64,000 bases of DNA from Lomentospora prolificans (lineage: Eukaryota; Ascomycota; Sordariomycetes; Microascales; Microascaceae). The stretch lies in NCBI GenBank assembly GCA_029532625.1, contig JARFXM010000010.1:124001-188000 (forward strand), written 5' to 3'. This document shows positions 23,727 to 34,230 of this stretch, piece after piece. The position numbers and the translations under genes were made by a program. Within the stretch, counting starts at the first letter, position 1; every line of letters begins with the position of its first letter. The notes beneath the pieces are model-generated. The model had not been told where the DNA came from, did not search any database, and worked only from the letters and a program-made list of their open reading frames with translations.

Positions 23727-24030
23727 TGCTGGAGTTTATCGCCTGGCCAAGCCCATGGAAGTTTGGGTATTAACTCGAAAATCCTTGCTCCCTTGCAAAC
23801 TTGTTTGTTTTCGAGGATAAGGCGAGGAACCAAGCATGGCTTTTAGTTTGGAAGCACAAGCACGTGCTTTAATCGGTTGTGACGGCACGAGAGATGCGCC
23901 GGATTTAAAGGGACGGACTTTAAGGAGTGGGAGATAATATCATGGGAGAGATGGGGAACGCCACAGAAGGGAACTAATAGAAGCCAGCAAAAAACGTGAG
24001 TCAAACGGCGAAAAGAAGAAAATGAAAAGG

Positions 24031-24063
<33 letters not shown>

Positions 24064-24578
24064 CTTGGCGTCCGTCCTGTTGCCGATCCTTGCGCCGGCA
24101 CTCGACAGCGTGGCTCTTTGCACCAATACGACGTGGTCGGCTTCTTCCTTCGGCTTTCGCTCTTTCGAGGCCCGTTCGCCAGCGAGGACCCCGCAGTTGC
24201 CGAATCGAGTCAAGTGAGATTGAAGCTATTCCCGGATTTTGAGTTGAGCAGAGCGTTTGGCAGAAAATATCATCGTTAACGTCGTTTATCATACAGTTAT
24301 TATATCTATACACGGTTCTGTACCTTGGGAACTCCCTCCGTCATGCATTCGTACTTGGTATCTCTGAAGTTGTCTGTCATTCGAAAGATGATGATGCTTC
24401 GCTTGTGAAACTGCAAGTGATGGGCGGACCCTACACCAGCTAGCCTGGCTATGGACCGGGGTTCAACACACTGATCAATTGATGGAAGGTCCCAAGAAGA
24501 AATTCCGAATATTAGGGCCCCGGTTCCAATGCGTCGGCCCACGAAAATGCCTCACTCCCCAAACGCCACGAATTTCAA
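23727..24578. other. intergenic with A31 tract
   Basis: Upstream region of the MFS gene, ending at the 3' side of the next minus-strand gene. Contains the homopolymer 24031-24061 (31 A). Frames running through the A tract encode only lysine runs and are not credible. Confidence 0.5.
24031..24061. repeat. poly(A) tract, 31 bp
   Basis: Uninterrupted run of 31 A preceded by an A/G-rich stretch (24010-24030). Probably a promoter-proximal or neutral microsatellite; likely length-polymorphic. Confidence 0.85.
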
Positions 24579-25536
24579 TCATACGAAAAGCATGAGTGAA
24601 AGTATTATAGATAAAAAGGCCATTTGGCTCCCAGGTGCGCCCGACGCGGAAGGCTCGAGCGTCGGAACATCGTTATACGTCAAGGGAAAATCAGCAAACG
24701 GCACCGTGGTCGGCGCATCAACCCTGGCGTCCACGAGAGCCCAGTCGGGAATGAGAAAGGAGCTCTCCTGGTAGCCACCGCAGCTGGCAGCTCCCCAGAT
24801 GGTGCTCTGGTTCTGGATAGGCGGCTGCGAGCACATGGCGACGCCGTCGACGGAGCAGACCGACTCCATCTGCACGACGTGTGTCTGGCAGTAGCAGGCC
24901 GAGAGGTTGTCTGCGAACTCGAGCTGGCAGTCCGACGTGTATTGGGCGTGGCGGTTGCAGGCGGATTTGATGTAGGAGCATTTGTTTTTGAAAGATGTTA
25001 CGGGGGCGGGCGTGATGAGGGAGGGTTCGTCAACGGTTATCGTGCCGCGGTGGCTTGTGCAGAAGCCTTTCCACTGGTCCTTGTAGTGGTTGAACTGGCC
25101 GTCCATGACCAGGTCTCGCAAGCATTGTCGATGTTGATTCTGACATCTGGAAACAAGCACGCGGGCGGTCAGCAGGGGTTACTACATAATTACACGTTCC
25201 GAGTCGGAGCCGGGGCGATCGCACTCACTCCACAAGGCCGGTGTAGATGTCGGGTACGCAGAAGCAGTTGACAAAGCGATCGTCGTCCAGGTTAACCTGC
25301 CCATTATCGAGCACGCCGACGCACGAGTTCACGGCGGTCTGCAGGCTCGCGCAATGGGATGAAGTATCGCTATAGTCGTCCACGCAATTCGACGGGTCGG
25401 CCCATGATCGCGGTACGACAGCATGCTGTGTTGGGGTCGGCGCATCGGTGTCGGTGTCGACAAAGGGAGTCGTCGCGTGTTGGCGGCCGTTGCGAAACGC
25501 GCCTGTTTCGAGGGGAAAGCCGGTGATGGCGGCCAT
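24579..25536 (-). CDS. Cys-rich surface protein, probably GPI-anchored
   Basis: Two minus-strand exons, 25229-25536 and 24579-25146, joined across an 82-nt intron with GTGAGT donor and CAG acceptor; 291 aa from the ATG at 25536. About 18 cysteines are spread through two similar halves (motifs such as NCVDDYSDTSSHC, CFCVPDIY, then SACNRHAQYTSDC and SACYCQTH). This suggests an internally duplicated, disulphide-rich extracellular domain. The C-terminus has a small-residue site (SGAPGS) and a 16-residue hydrophobic end, a typical GPI signal. A GPI protein needs a signal peptide, yet the N-terminus from this ATG is weak. The frame extends upstream through IFKLV, which would complete a hydrophobic leader, but no ATG is there. 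The true start may lie in an unrecognised upstream exon. Family not identified. Confidence 0.65.
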
Positions 25537-26683
25537 GACCAGCTTGAAAATGGATTTCCTCTTTGTCGACTTTTTTTTTCCCCCTTTTTCTCTTTCTTTT
25601 GTTCAGTCGACGTGTTGTGGAGAAAAAATGTCACCTCTTCACTGGATTCCACGCGAGTCGCTGCATTGGTGGTATATTCTCGTCGTCGAAATGTCTGTTC
25701 TCATGGCGACAACCAACCGTCGAGAGCTCAAAGCACCAGCAAGTCCAATTGAGCCAGCCTTTTTTTTTCCTTACAAGCTTCATTCATATGGGCAAGGTGT
25801 CGTGCACCCCAGCTTTTCTGGGTAAAGTGGCAGTGCACGCGCTTTTAAAAAAAAGAAACGTCTTCATCTTCTGGGAACGAGTCACTAGCCAGCGACCATG
25901 GTGCTTATGAGCCAGCAGCAATTTAGTATAGTGGCGCATGAGGCCATGGAAATTAAACACGCAAGGTACGAGCGTCGCCACCCAATCACCGCGGGAGAAC
26001 ATGTATTATCCTGCGGGCCGATGACACCCCCTCAACACAGCTTCGCCTCACTTTCCATCCGATAGTGTGCGCGCGCAAAGGGGCTTCTGAACAAAGAACG
26101 CTGGCTCACTGGATGCTTCTCCCTGTCTCTCTCCTCGGGGCTGGCGTTCTATTACTAGGCCACCTGAAGAAGCAATCCTCCCGCGGAATGTCACCACCTT
26201 TGCTGCTTCGCCGTCTTAATTGGCGAGGATTCTCAAGCCAAGGATCAATTCCATTTGAGCAAAGAGTCACCGAATCGAATTATTTTACAAATTGCCCTTT
26301 CCGCCATTAACTTCTTTCCAATCGAGTTAAGAATCGAGGCCAATTTCACCCCACGCGCTGGTGGTTTCGCAGCTCTATTTACACTCGCCCGTCCGTGGCT
26401 CTTGTTTCGTCCGTTCAAATGAATGGAGGAATGACTTCTTCCTACATCATTCGAGAGCCTGTATCTGCCTGATTTTGTTCGGCGAACGCAAGGCAATTCT
26501 TTGCCGCGGATCGCTGGCGACGGGTGAACCACCTCGCTTGCTCTCCGAGTCCCACACCACCGCCGGAGCCTGTCCAGAAATCCGCCCTTTTTTTCCCCCC
26601 CAGCGCTCATGTTCTTTCTCCCACCTGCTTGGCCGGAAATCAACCCAGAATAATGCCTCGCGGCGCATAGGATCGAAATCGCC
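25537..26683. other. divergent promoter region
   Basis: Lies between two divergently transcribed genes. Pyrimidine-rich (T9 near 25570 and a T8 run near 25760). No supported gene; short frames on both strands lack any recognisable feature. Confidence 0.5.
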
Positions 26684-28624
26684 ATGAGTGACATAGAACT
26701 AAAACCGACCGCGCGACCGGCGGTGACTCGGCTACCATCCACCACAGCCTCTACGGCCACCATGGCATGTCGGCTAATAACACCAACAGCAGGGGACACT
26801 CCCACGGTGCCAATAGCAAGGCCCGTCCGCAGTTCTCAAGTCAAGCGATTCATAGGGCTCGTCGGAATTCACGTTTTCTACATTGCGGCCATCGCGGCAC
26901 TCTTCGCTGTCTCGGCCGCCAGGGATGGTCTGTGGAAAGTCAAGGACTGGGACTATATCAAGGAGACTGAGGGGCATTTCATCGACAAGTCGCTGTGGTG
27001 GACGGCCGTCCCGACATTTTTCTTCAGCGCCTTTGGGCTCTACATGAAGAGGTGCTACGATGACATCCTCGATCTCGAGCCTTACCTCGGTCTTTACCAA
27101 AAACCCATAAGAGGCTCCCGATCGGTCCTGGTCAACTATCGATCTACTTTCCCGCCCACGGCTGTCCTGAAGGCTGCGCGGAACCGCCACTGGGTCTCGG
27201 GTTTCTCCATCTGCTTAACGACTTTTGTCTCCATCATCCTCATTCCGCTCTCCTCGCACTTGCTCGGGAGCAAACTTTACCAGGACAGGAACGAGAGCAT
27301 GGCCGTGCAAACCACCAACTTGAACCTAGGTCGCATGAACGAGAATGCCGACTTTAGTCGTGCCATTGACGTGACGTCGGCCATTGGCATCTACAACGGC
27401 GGAGGGAATGTATTTTCCCAGTGGATGAGTGACGACTACATTTTCCCTTCCTTTATCCCAGCCAATGCCACCTGGGGCTACAACACTACCATCGAGATTC
27501 CTTCGGTACCGGGATACTACTCGCGCCTGGCCAACTGTTCCTTCATCGACTCTGATGATTACGAGCTGGCCGCTTTGAGTGGGGACGTCAACTCTACAGA
27601 CAGCACCATTCGCTTAACCGCCACACAAAACGGCTGCGAAATGGAACTCGAGTTCGATGTCGAGCGTTCCGGATATGACATGTACTTCCCGATTGGAGCA
27701 TCGGAGTGCACCGACTCCGCGTCCGACGGTGGAAGTGTAACCACAGCGAGGATGCTCTTTCTTCTCGCCTGGCCCAAGCCGGGCGCGAAGGAGAATTTAG
27801 CGCTAGCCACGCAGCTGGCCGTCTGCTCGCCGGTATACGGCGTCGATGTCGGTACGCTTAAAGTAGGGGTCCTGGGCGTTCAAGACAGGAAGTCCATCAA
27901 GTCTTTTGATACGAGGTCCTGCAGTGCGGACACGGACCAAGACTGCGGTGGCTTTGTCGGACCCGATGGCTCGAGGAGCGACTTCAAGGCCGTCGCCAAG
28001 GCCATCGCCGATCAAGATGATTCCGAGGCCATCGCGCGCACAAAGACGAACAAGTTTGGAAGTCTAATTCTCAATAACTACGACATGAATCGCCGCAATG
28101 CGTCGCAGCCGCTTACTGTCGAGTGGCCGTCGGACCCGGACGAGATGCGCGAGGACCTGATCACGGCCATGCAGAACGTCTATCAGACGCTCTTCCTTGC
28201 TTCCGCCTCCACAATAGCCTTTGATGCTGCGGGATGGCCGCTGGACTTCCGAACCGCCAGCATCATTGTTGTCAACGATATCGAGAAGCTATTCGCCGTT
28301 GGGTGGGCGTGCTGCCTTACCCTTGTCGTTCTGGTTGGCTCGCTGGGCCTTGCTGTGTGGGGATACATTCGCAGCGTGGAGATGAGGGATTGGGATATCG
28401 ACGCGCCGTCCAATGTGATTCAGACTTTGGGTCTCATCGCGGGCAGCGACGAGTTAATTTCTATGGGCACGGATATCAAGCGGATGAGGGAGACGATGGG
28501 TAGGGAAGGTGAAGCGTCGTTTGAGGAGTTGGCGACGAAGAAGTGGAATTGTGAGAAGGCGTTATTCATGGTTGAAGCAAACGGGGCTGATAGAATATTA
28601 CGCGTCCATCCGACTTGTACCTAG
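26684..28624 (+). CDS. DUF3433-family membrane protein
   Basis: Single exon, 646 aa. The first 50 residues are Thr/Pro-rich and cytosolic in character. Membrane helices are visible near residues 55-78 (LVGIHVFYIAAIAALFAVS), 104-120 (TAVPTFFFSAFGLYM), 174-193 and 545-570 (WACCLTLVVLVGSLGLAVW). Between the third and last lies a loop of about 350 residues with several N-glycosylation sequons (NES, NAT, NTT, NCS, NST) and about ten Cys, so it is probably extracytoplasmic. The motif DDILDLEPYLGLYQ just after helix 2 is the ExPY-type block typical of fungal DUF3433 proteins. These are plasma-membrane or endomembrane proteins with no assigned biochemical role, and I cannot add one. Length is short compared with DUF3433 proteins carrying two such modules. 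Confidence 0.75.
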   Translation: MSDIELKPTARPAVTRLPSTTASTATMACRLITPTAGDTPTVPIARPVRSSQVKRFIGLVGIHVFYIAAIAALFAVSAARDGLWKVKDWDYIKETEGHFIDKSLWWTAVPTFFFSAFGLYMKRCYDDILDLEPYLGLYQKPIRGSRSVLVNYRSTFPPTAVLKAARNRHWVSGFSICLTTFVSIILIPLSSHLLGSKLYQDRNESMAVQTTNLNLGRMNENADFSRAIDVTSAIGIYNGGGNVFSQWMSDDYIFPSFIPANATWGYNTTIEIPSVPGYYSRLANCSFIDSDDYELAALSGDVNSTDSTIRLTATQNGCEMELEFDVERSGYDMYFPIGASECTDSASDGGSVTTARMLFLLAWPKPGAKENLALATQLAVCSPVYGVDVGTLKVGVLGVQDRKSIKSFDTRSCSADTDQDCGGFVGPDGSRSDFKAVAKAIADQDDSEAIARTKTNKFGSLILNNYDMNRRNASQPLTVEWPSDPDEMREDLITAMQNVYQTLFLASASTIAFDAAGWPLDFRTASIIVVNDIEKLFAVGWACCLTLVVLVGSLGLAVWGYIRSVEMRDWDIDAPSNVIQTLGLIAGSDELISMGTDIKRMRETMGREGEASFEELATKKWNCEKALFMVEANGADRILRVHPTCT

Positions 28625-29362
28625 ATTCATTCTCAAAAGATGATATATGCCGTGGATTCTTAATCTTTGTATTTTGTATTTTTATATTTTTTATTGTATT
28701 TTTCTTTCCCACTCTGTGGTCTTAATCATAACCTTTCCGTGTCGCAACCGCTCGATCCCATGTTGATCGTTGTCCACGCCCATCAGTGCCTTGCTCAAAA
28801 GACTGCCCAAAGGAACCTTCCTGGGGAGGGATTTGCACTCCAGCAAATCCTCAGAGAGTAAAAGGACACGATAGAGTATGACACCTGCACGTTTAGCCCG
28901 ACCAACGACGCCACAGGTACAAGTAATTACTCCAGGCAAATATCTGTAGTCACGCTGCCAATCAAGTCAAGTTATTTGGAGGCATCCGTCGCTGATGGGA
29001 TTGACGACGCCTCCCCGCAATGGTGGACATGGGCAAGGGACTCCATAAGGGTAATATCATCTGGGTGCAGGATTGCGAATCAGCAATGATCGGCGGAAGA
29101 AGCGAGCGGCTTCACTGATCCTTCGAACCCCAAAAGGGTCTGACGCAGCGCCAGGCTGGCCATCTAACGGAGCGTGCGGAATGGCGAGAAAAGGAAATCA
29201 GAAAAGAAAATCAGAAAGCCTATGATGATGTATTGATGGCAATTCTCGAAAAGCTAGGTCGCCAGTTCAGGTAGTATATATATTTAATAACCGCAAGCTC
29301 GCAACGAAATCCATGAGACAGAGACACCAGAGTCTCTCCAACTTCCCACTCCCGCTCCCAGC
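28625..29362. other. intergenic; P450 promoter
   Basis: No supported gene. A TATATATATTT element at 29275-29285 lies 78-88 nt before the P450 start codon and is a reasonable TATA box. Confidence 0.5.
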
Positions 29363-31049
29363 ATGGCGCCCGTCTTCTCGTCCCCCTGGGGCACATACAT
29401 CATCCTTGCTCTGGTCGGATACTTTGTATACCGACAATTTCGAAGCACAATCCGCCACGGCAAATCCCCCCCTGCGCCGAAGCCACTCCCAATCGTCGGA
29501 AATGTTCGTGACCTTCCTCCACCAGGCGTGCCCGAGTTTCGGCACTGGCTCAAGCATAAAGATCTTTATGGGCCCATTAGCTCCGTGACCGTCATGGACA
29601 TGACGCTCGTCATCGTCCACGACAAGGCCACGGCGCGCCATCTTCTTGAGCAAGTCGCCAGTAAGACTTCGGGCCGACCGACGATGGTTTTCGCGAATCA
29701 GCTTTGCGGATATGAGTCCATCATTCTCTGCCAGGGATACACCAGCACCTTTCGCCGATACCGTAAATTGCTTCACCAGGAGTTAGGTACCAAAGCGTCG
29801 GCAGCGCGATTCCAGGATGCCCAGGAAATCGAAGTGAATCGACAGCTTGTGCGGGCGCTCCATGAACCCGAGAAATGGCTCCAACACTACAAAACGTAAG
29901 TCACCGTAGCCATGCCACGGAATTATGACTCGTGACACAGCGATAATTGACCCTGTTTCTTGCTATTACCTTAGCACCGCGGGAGCAACCGTCTTGAAAA
30001 TGGCGTACGGCTATACGGTTGAGTCTGGAAAGCCCGACGCCCTGGTCACCTTGATCGACAAAATGATGACTGAATTCTCACTCGCCGCCGTCCCTGGCGC
30101 CTGGCTCGTCGATCTTATCCCTATTCTTCGATACCTGCCCGAGAACTTCCCTGGTGCAACATTCAAGAAGACGGCTCGCAAATGGAACCAGTCTGTTAAA
30201 ACTTCGGCATTTACGCCCTATCGATTCGTGCAGCGGCAGATGGATGCTTTGAATCACAGGGAGTCCTATGTCTCGAGGCTTATTATTCAACAATTCAAGG
30301 CAAACTCGGAGGGAAAGCTGACAAGCGAAGATGAGAACGCCATCGTGTGGACTGCGGCAACCCTTTACGGCGCTGCTGCTGATACCACGGTGATAACTCT
30401 GACTGCCTTTACCCTGGCCATGATTCTTTTTCCTCGTGTGCAGTGGAAGGCGCAGGAAGAGATCGACAGGGTGGGTGGCGGCGATCGCCTACCTACCTTT
30501 GGGGATCGAGCCAAGCTCCCTTACATAAACGCCATGGTAAAAGAAGCCTTACGATGGTGGCCTATCACTCCTATGAGCTTCCCACACACAGCGACTGAAG
30601 ATCTCGAATATAACGGCTACCACATCCGCAAAGGCACCTATCTTCTCCCCGCCGTCTGGTGGTTCCTACATGACCCGGACGTGTACGCCGACCCGGAGTC
30701 CTTTGATCCTGATCGCTTCTTGAGCCCGCCCAACGAGCCTGATCCAACATCCGATACCTCTGGTTACGGGCGCCGGATATGCCCCGGACGGTTTTTCGCA
30801 GACGCGGGCCTGTACCTTAATATTTTGCTGTCGTTGGCTGTCTTCAATATTGGCAAAGCGGTGGATGAATTCGGGAAGGAGATTGAGGTTGCTGTCGACA
30901 CAAAGCCACGCATTCTGACCTATCCTGGGGAATTCCAGTTCAATATCACCCCCCGAAGCGAAAAGCACGCGAGCCTAGTCAGGCAACTGGAAGCTGACCT
31001 ACCATTGGAGCTCAGTGATGCAAAGTCCCTCGATATAGTAATGAGTTAG
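29363..31049 (+). CDS. cytochrome P450 monooxygenase with atypical haem motif
   Basis: Two exons, 29363-29895 and 29975-31049, give 535 aa; the intron is 79 nt. An N-terminal membrane anchor (YIILALVGYFVYRQF) is followed by a Pro-rich hinge (SPPAPKPLPIVGN). Oxygen-binding helix I reads GAAADTTV and the K helix is EALR (Glu368, Arg371). The PERF-like segment is FDPDRF, and the haem-ligand loop is SGYGRRICPGRFF with Cys447. The canonical loop is FxxGxRxCxG; here Ser440 replaces the almost invariant Phe. The rest resembles the fungal O-methylsterigmatocystin-oxidoreductase-like P450s, many of which act on secondary metabolites or lipophilic xenobiotics, but substrate cannot be inferred. No PKS, NRPS or terpene gene is nearby. 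ER membrane location is expected. Confidence 0.88.
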
Positions 31050-32483
31050 AAAGGATGAGGCGGGAAAATAGGAAGAAATACATCCCAAAAACAATACATC
31101 CCAAAAACACGAGATGAGGCTTGGATCTGAGAAGGAAAATGTGATTACTATCACTCCTGGAAGAAACAAGAAAGACTGAGGGTTTGAATGCACATCGTTT
31201 CAAGGGAATCAAGCACGGCACCTACAGAAATATCAGGCGTACAATTTCAGATATCAATCCGCCTACATATGTTAATTTGATTTTCAAAATCCGAGACAGG
31301 TTTCCTCCATACGCGAGGAACTACCCACGCTCCGGAAAGTCTGTCTCCCAAGTACGGAAGTTGATACCATTTATATCGGGCGGGAACTGACATGAGCAGA
31401 TAATAGTATCGAACCCAACGTTTGAAATGCAACGAGAGCACTGGGGAAGGCCTATGGGTAATAGCTCGTCTACAGGCTTTAGTAGGAACATGGGTGCCAC
31501 GGTCGGTTATCAACGAGAGAATGAGGATTTGGAAAGTATAAGGGTACAGCTAGAACACGTCCCCAATCTGGTCATCAGACATTTCCATTTCCTTCTTTGA
31601 AACTGAGCAGCTCCGGCTCGAGCCTGAGCAGGAGTGAGCAAGGGTGAGCGGGGGTGAGCGAGGGAGGTCACTGTTTTAGGCCACACCAGCTATAGTTGCC
31701 ATGTCCGCAAAGTGTAAAAACGAGTTCGCGGCCCAAGTTTAGGGCCTCCTGCGCCGCTATCCAGCCACTTTTACCAGCTACAACCAAGCAAACTATGCCC
31801 CTCTTCGACACACCTCTCAAGAAATTTTCTACTTGAATTTAGCATATGCTCTTTCATACGTAGCTTCTTCGTTGATGGAAGCAGATATACTATACAAGAA
31901 CGGTGGGTACGGAGATCGCGATTAACGGCCGAATAGAGGCCAAGGCTAATCACGGCCTAGGTTGGTCCTGAGTCAGGCTGGAAGTTTACCACAACGTAAA
32001 GCTCGATGATACGAAACTCAAGTCACTTGAGATATACGCGAGATAGCAACGGATCCTAAATAATGCTACCGTGGTAGGCCTGCAGACACGGAAGAAGTAT
32101 TTTACTACTTGGAATGTAGGATATAGTAGATGTAGATACTTGTATAGTAGAGAATAGAACCTGAAGGAAATTTGTGGGTACGATAGTAGCCTTGAGGAGG
32201 CGGAGCGCATCCTTTATGCGATGCAATGTGGTATGATAGAAGATAACAAGGGTCGGAGTGAGGGGCGTTGGAGTAATGTTGCCCCCCCTTCCAAGCATTT
32301 TCCAATAAGCCCTGACAACGATTTGGGTCATCTCTCCCTTCCAACTCGCGTCACTGCACGGACTCGCGAATGGGGAATCCGACGCCGGTTGGCTTCCGAT
32401 CCAGAACTTTCCTCTTCCATTATCCAAGGCGTGTCCTATATTTAAATCTGATGATTCTAATATACTATTCCTTCTACTAACAT
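31050..32483. other. intergenic with two small tandem repeats
   Basis: Contains an exact 16-bp tandem duplication at 31077-31108, 28 bp after the P450 stop, and an imperfect array of a GGGTGAGCR-type unit at about 31628-31668. No supported gene; the left part is probably P450 3' UTR. Confidence 0.5.
31077..31108. repeat. 16-bp exact tandem duplication
   Basis: The unit AATACATCCCAAAAAC occurs twice head to tail with no mismatch, in the 3' flank of the P450 gene. Looks like a recent slippage or duplication event. Confidence 0.85.
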
Positions 32484-33314
32484 CTAGGATACTAATAGAA
32501 GCAACTGAGCTACTACCAAAAGAATGATACTCGCACTATTTATAACGAATGTACGTGAACTGCTTGGCTCCTCCTCCCTCTCACAAACTCCTACCAACTC
32601 ATCGTCTGGCCATTCCGTACCATTTGGGCATCGCGCAGCGGACACCATCTTCTCCGCGACTAACGCTTGGAGGTTTTCTGGAAGCTGAATCTGGCATGGA
32701 TCTGCCTCGGCGGGAGTCTCATCCACGACTACACAGCTGTCACCTCTAGCAAGTCCCGACAGGTGGACAGCATGTAAGGGTTCTGGACACTGTCCGTCGA
32801 CCGGAAAGTTCGGAATCTCGCCGTCGCTTGAGAGCGTGAAGGTAAAGCTGCCGCTAGCTCTGTAGCGGTTACGGCCGTTGTCTGGGACGGTTACACCTGC
32901 ATCTCCAGGGAGAATTGTGCAGTTCTGCGCGATTCCAAAGGTCCACAGAAAGGAGACACTACTGCCGTCTGTCGCGTTGATGATATCCTCGGCGGGCAAT
33001 ATGACGAAGAAGGGGTCTTTATCTGCGGGGAGGTTGCCGGAGGTTGTCATGGCGTGGCGGCCATCAGGGTCCGGTAGGCTTCCGACACCACCGACCCCTC
33101 CATCCCCTTGTAAGTGCCATACGAATGAGGCCTCGAACGGCCAGATAGCAGCGGCGTTTCGAATAGCGTAGACAATAGGGAAAGGGTAAATCCTCTTGTA
33201 TGTCCCGTTTGGTCGTGGGAATATGATGTCTATCTCAACATCGGCGGGGAAGCTAGGCTGACCTAAGGCAAGTGGCACAGCGAGAAATGCAAGAAACAAA
33301 CCAGACCACCGCAT
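32484..33314 (-). CDS. DUF7136-family secreted protein, probably GPI-anchored
   Basis: Single minus-strand exon, 276 aa. A clear signal peptide (MRWSGLFLAFLAVPLALGQ) is followed by a mature start VEIDIIFPRPNGTYKRIYPF, which is the characteristic opening of the fungal DUF7136 domain. The domain runs to about residue 235 with N-glycosylation sequons (NGT, NAT, NCT) and six or more Cys. The tail (SSSRTFVINSASIILLVVAQLLLLVS) has the polar-small-hydrophobic layout of a GPI signal. The family is known only as secreted or wall-linked in ascomycetes; no activity is established that I know of. GC content is lower than in the neighbouring genes but the frame is intact. Confidence 0.82.
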   Translation of the reverse strand: MRWSGLFLAFLAVPLALGQPSFPADVEIDIIFPRPNGTYKRIYPFPIVYAIRNAAAIWPFEASFVWHLQGDGGVGGVGSLPDPDGRHAMTTSGNLPADKDPFFVILPAEDIINATDGSSVSFLWTFGIAQNCTILPGDAGVTVPDNGRNRYRASGSFTFTLSSDGEIPNFPVDGQCPEPLHAVHLSGLARGDSCVVVDETPAEADPCQIQLPENLQALVAEKMVSAARCPNGTEWPDDELVGVCEREEEPSSSRTFVINSASIILLVVAQLLLLVS

Positions 33315-33614
33315 TATGTGATGTAGGAATGAAATTCAGAGTACTGTTATTGCGAAGGGCGTGAGCAGCTGTGAGAAATAGAGATTTTCATCTGGGATAT
33401 GGAAAAAGCTGTAGGGGTAGGGTACTTGAAAGCGGGCGGAGGACCAACTGCTTTTTCTATTTAAAAGTAAACCCAGGGTATATGCAGAACTGGTGTTGGT
33501 TCTGAATGGGATGATTCAAGGCATTTATCCGCGTCCCGCTTCGCGCGACGCCAACGACGCGGTCCTAATCTCGGAGGATCCCGCAACTAGGACGAAACGC
33601 GAGCCTCACCATGT

Positions 33615-33869
33615 TTAGGCTGATACATGGGAGGGCTCAATCAGGATTAACGGCCATTTCCAAGCGATTGTTTGACATATGGCTCCAGCAATGACAGTGC
33701 CCCCGATCATTAGGTTATCCGAGTTATTTACAACACCGTCAATGCTTCCACCAGCAGTCACGTAAGCCGCCGGATGGATATTCATAGAGACTTTGTAACC
33801 CTTATATAGTTTATAAATGATGCCGAGTGGGTTTCTGGCTCCATCAGTGTCGAACCGGAGGGGCGTCAA
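33615..33869 (-). CDS. short hypothetical frame, possibly a gene remnant
   Basis: Eighty-four codons without a recognised domain. The frame reads smoothly (e.g. GARNPLGIIYKLYKGYKVSM) and remains open upstream into about 33950, which hints at a coding past. It could be the last exon of a broken gene, or chance. It lies between the DUF7136 gene and the chitinase pseudogene. Confidence 0.25.
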   Translation of the reverse strand: MTPLRFDTDGARNPLGIIYKLYKGYKVSMNIHPAAYVTAGGSIDGVVNNSDNLMIGGTVIAGAICQTIAWKWPLILIEPSHVSA

Positions 33870-34230
33870 ATTATCCGAGACCAGAGTGTCGGGACCAGAA
33901 CGCCGGTGCGAGACGGTCTTCTCCGCTCTTGAGCGTAAACGACTGAAAGTAGTATCAACAAAATATGGGAGCTAAGTTTATGCGAGTTATAAAAAGACAT
34001 CACCAGCAGTACAATTACGTTGGGTCCGGAAATGATGAAGCCGAAGCCGTTAGGCCGACAGTCGGGGGGGGCAGTTTGTGAGGAGGCTTTGGGGGATATA
34101 AGATCCCAGATCTATCCAGGTAGTATGATTACAGTCCTTGCTCAGTTGCTCAGAAGCACAACTTGCCCTTGCAACATAAGCGCACTTAAATTCCACTACC
34201 TTCGACCTTCATACTCTACATTCAGCAAAT

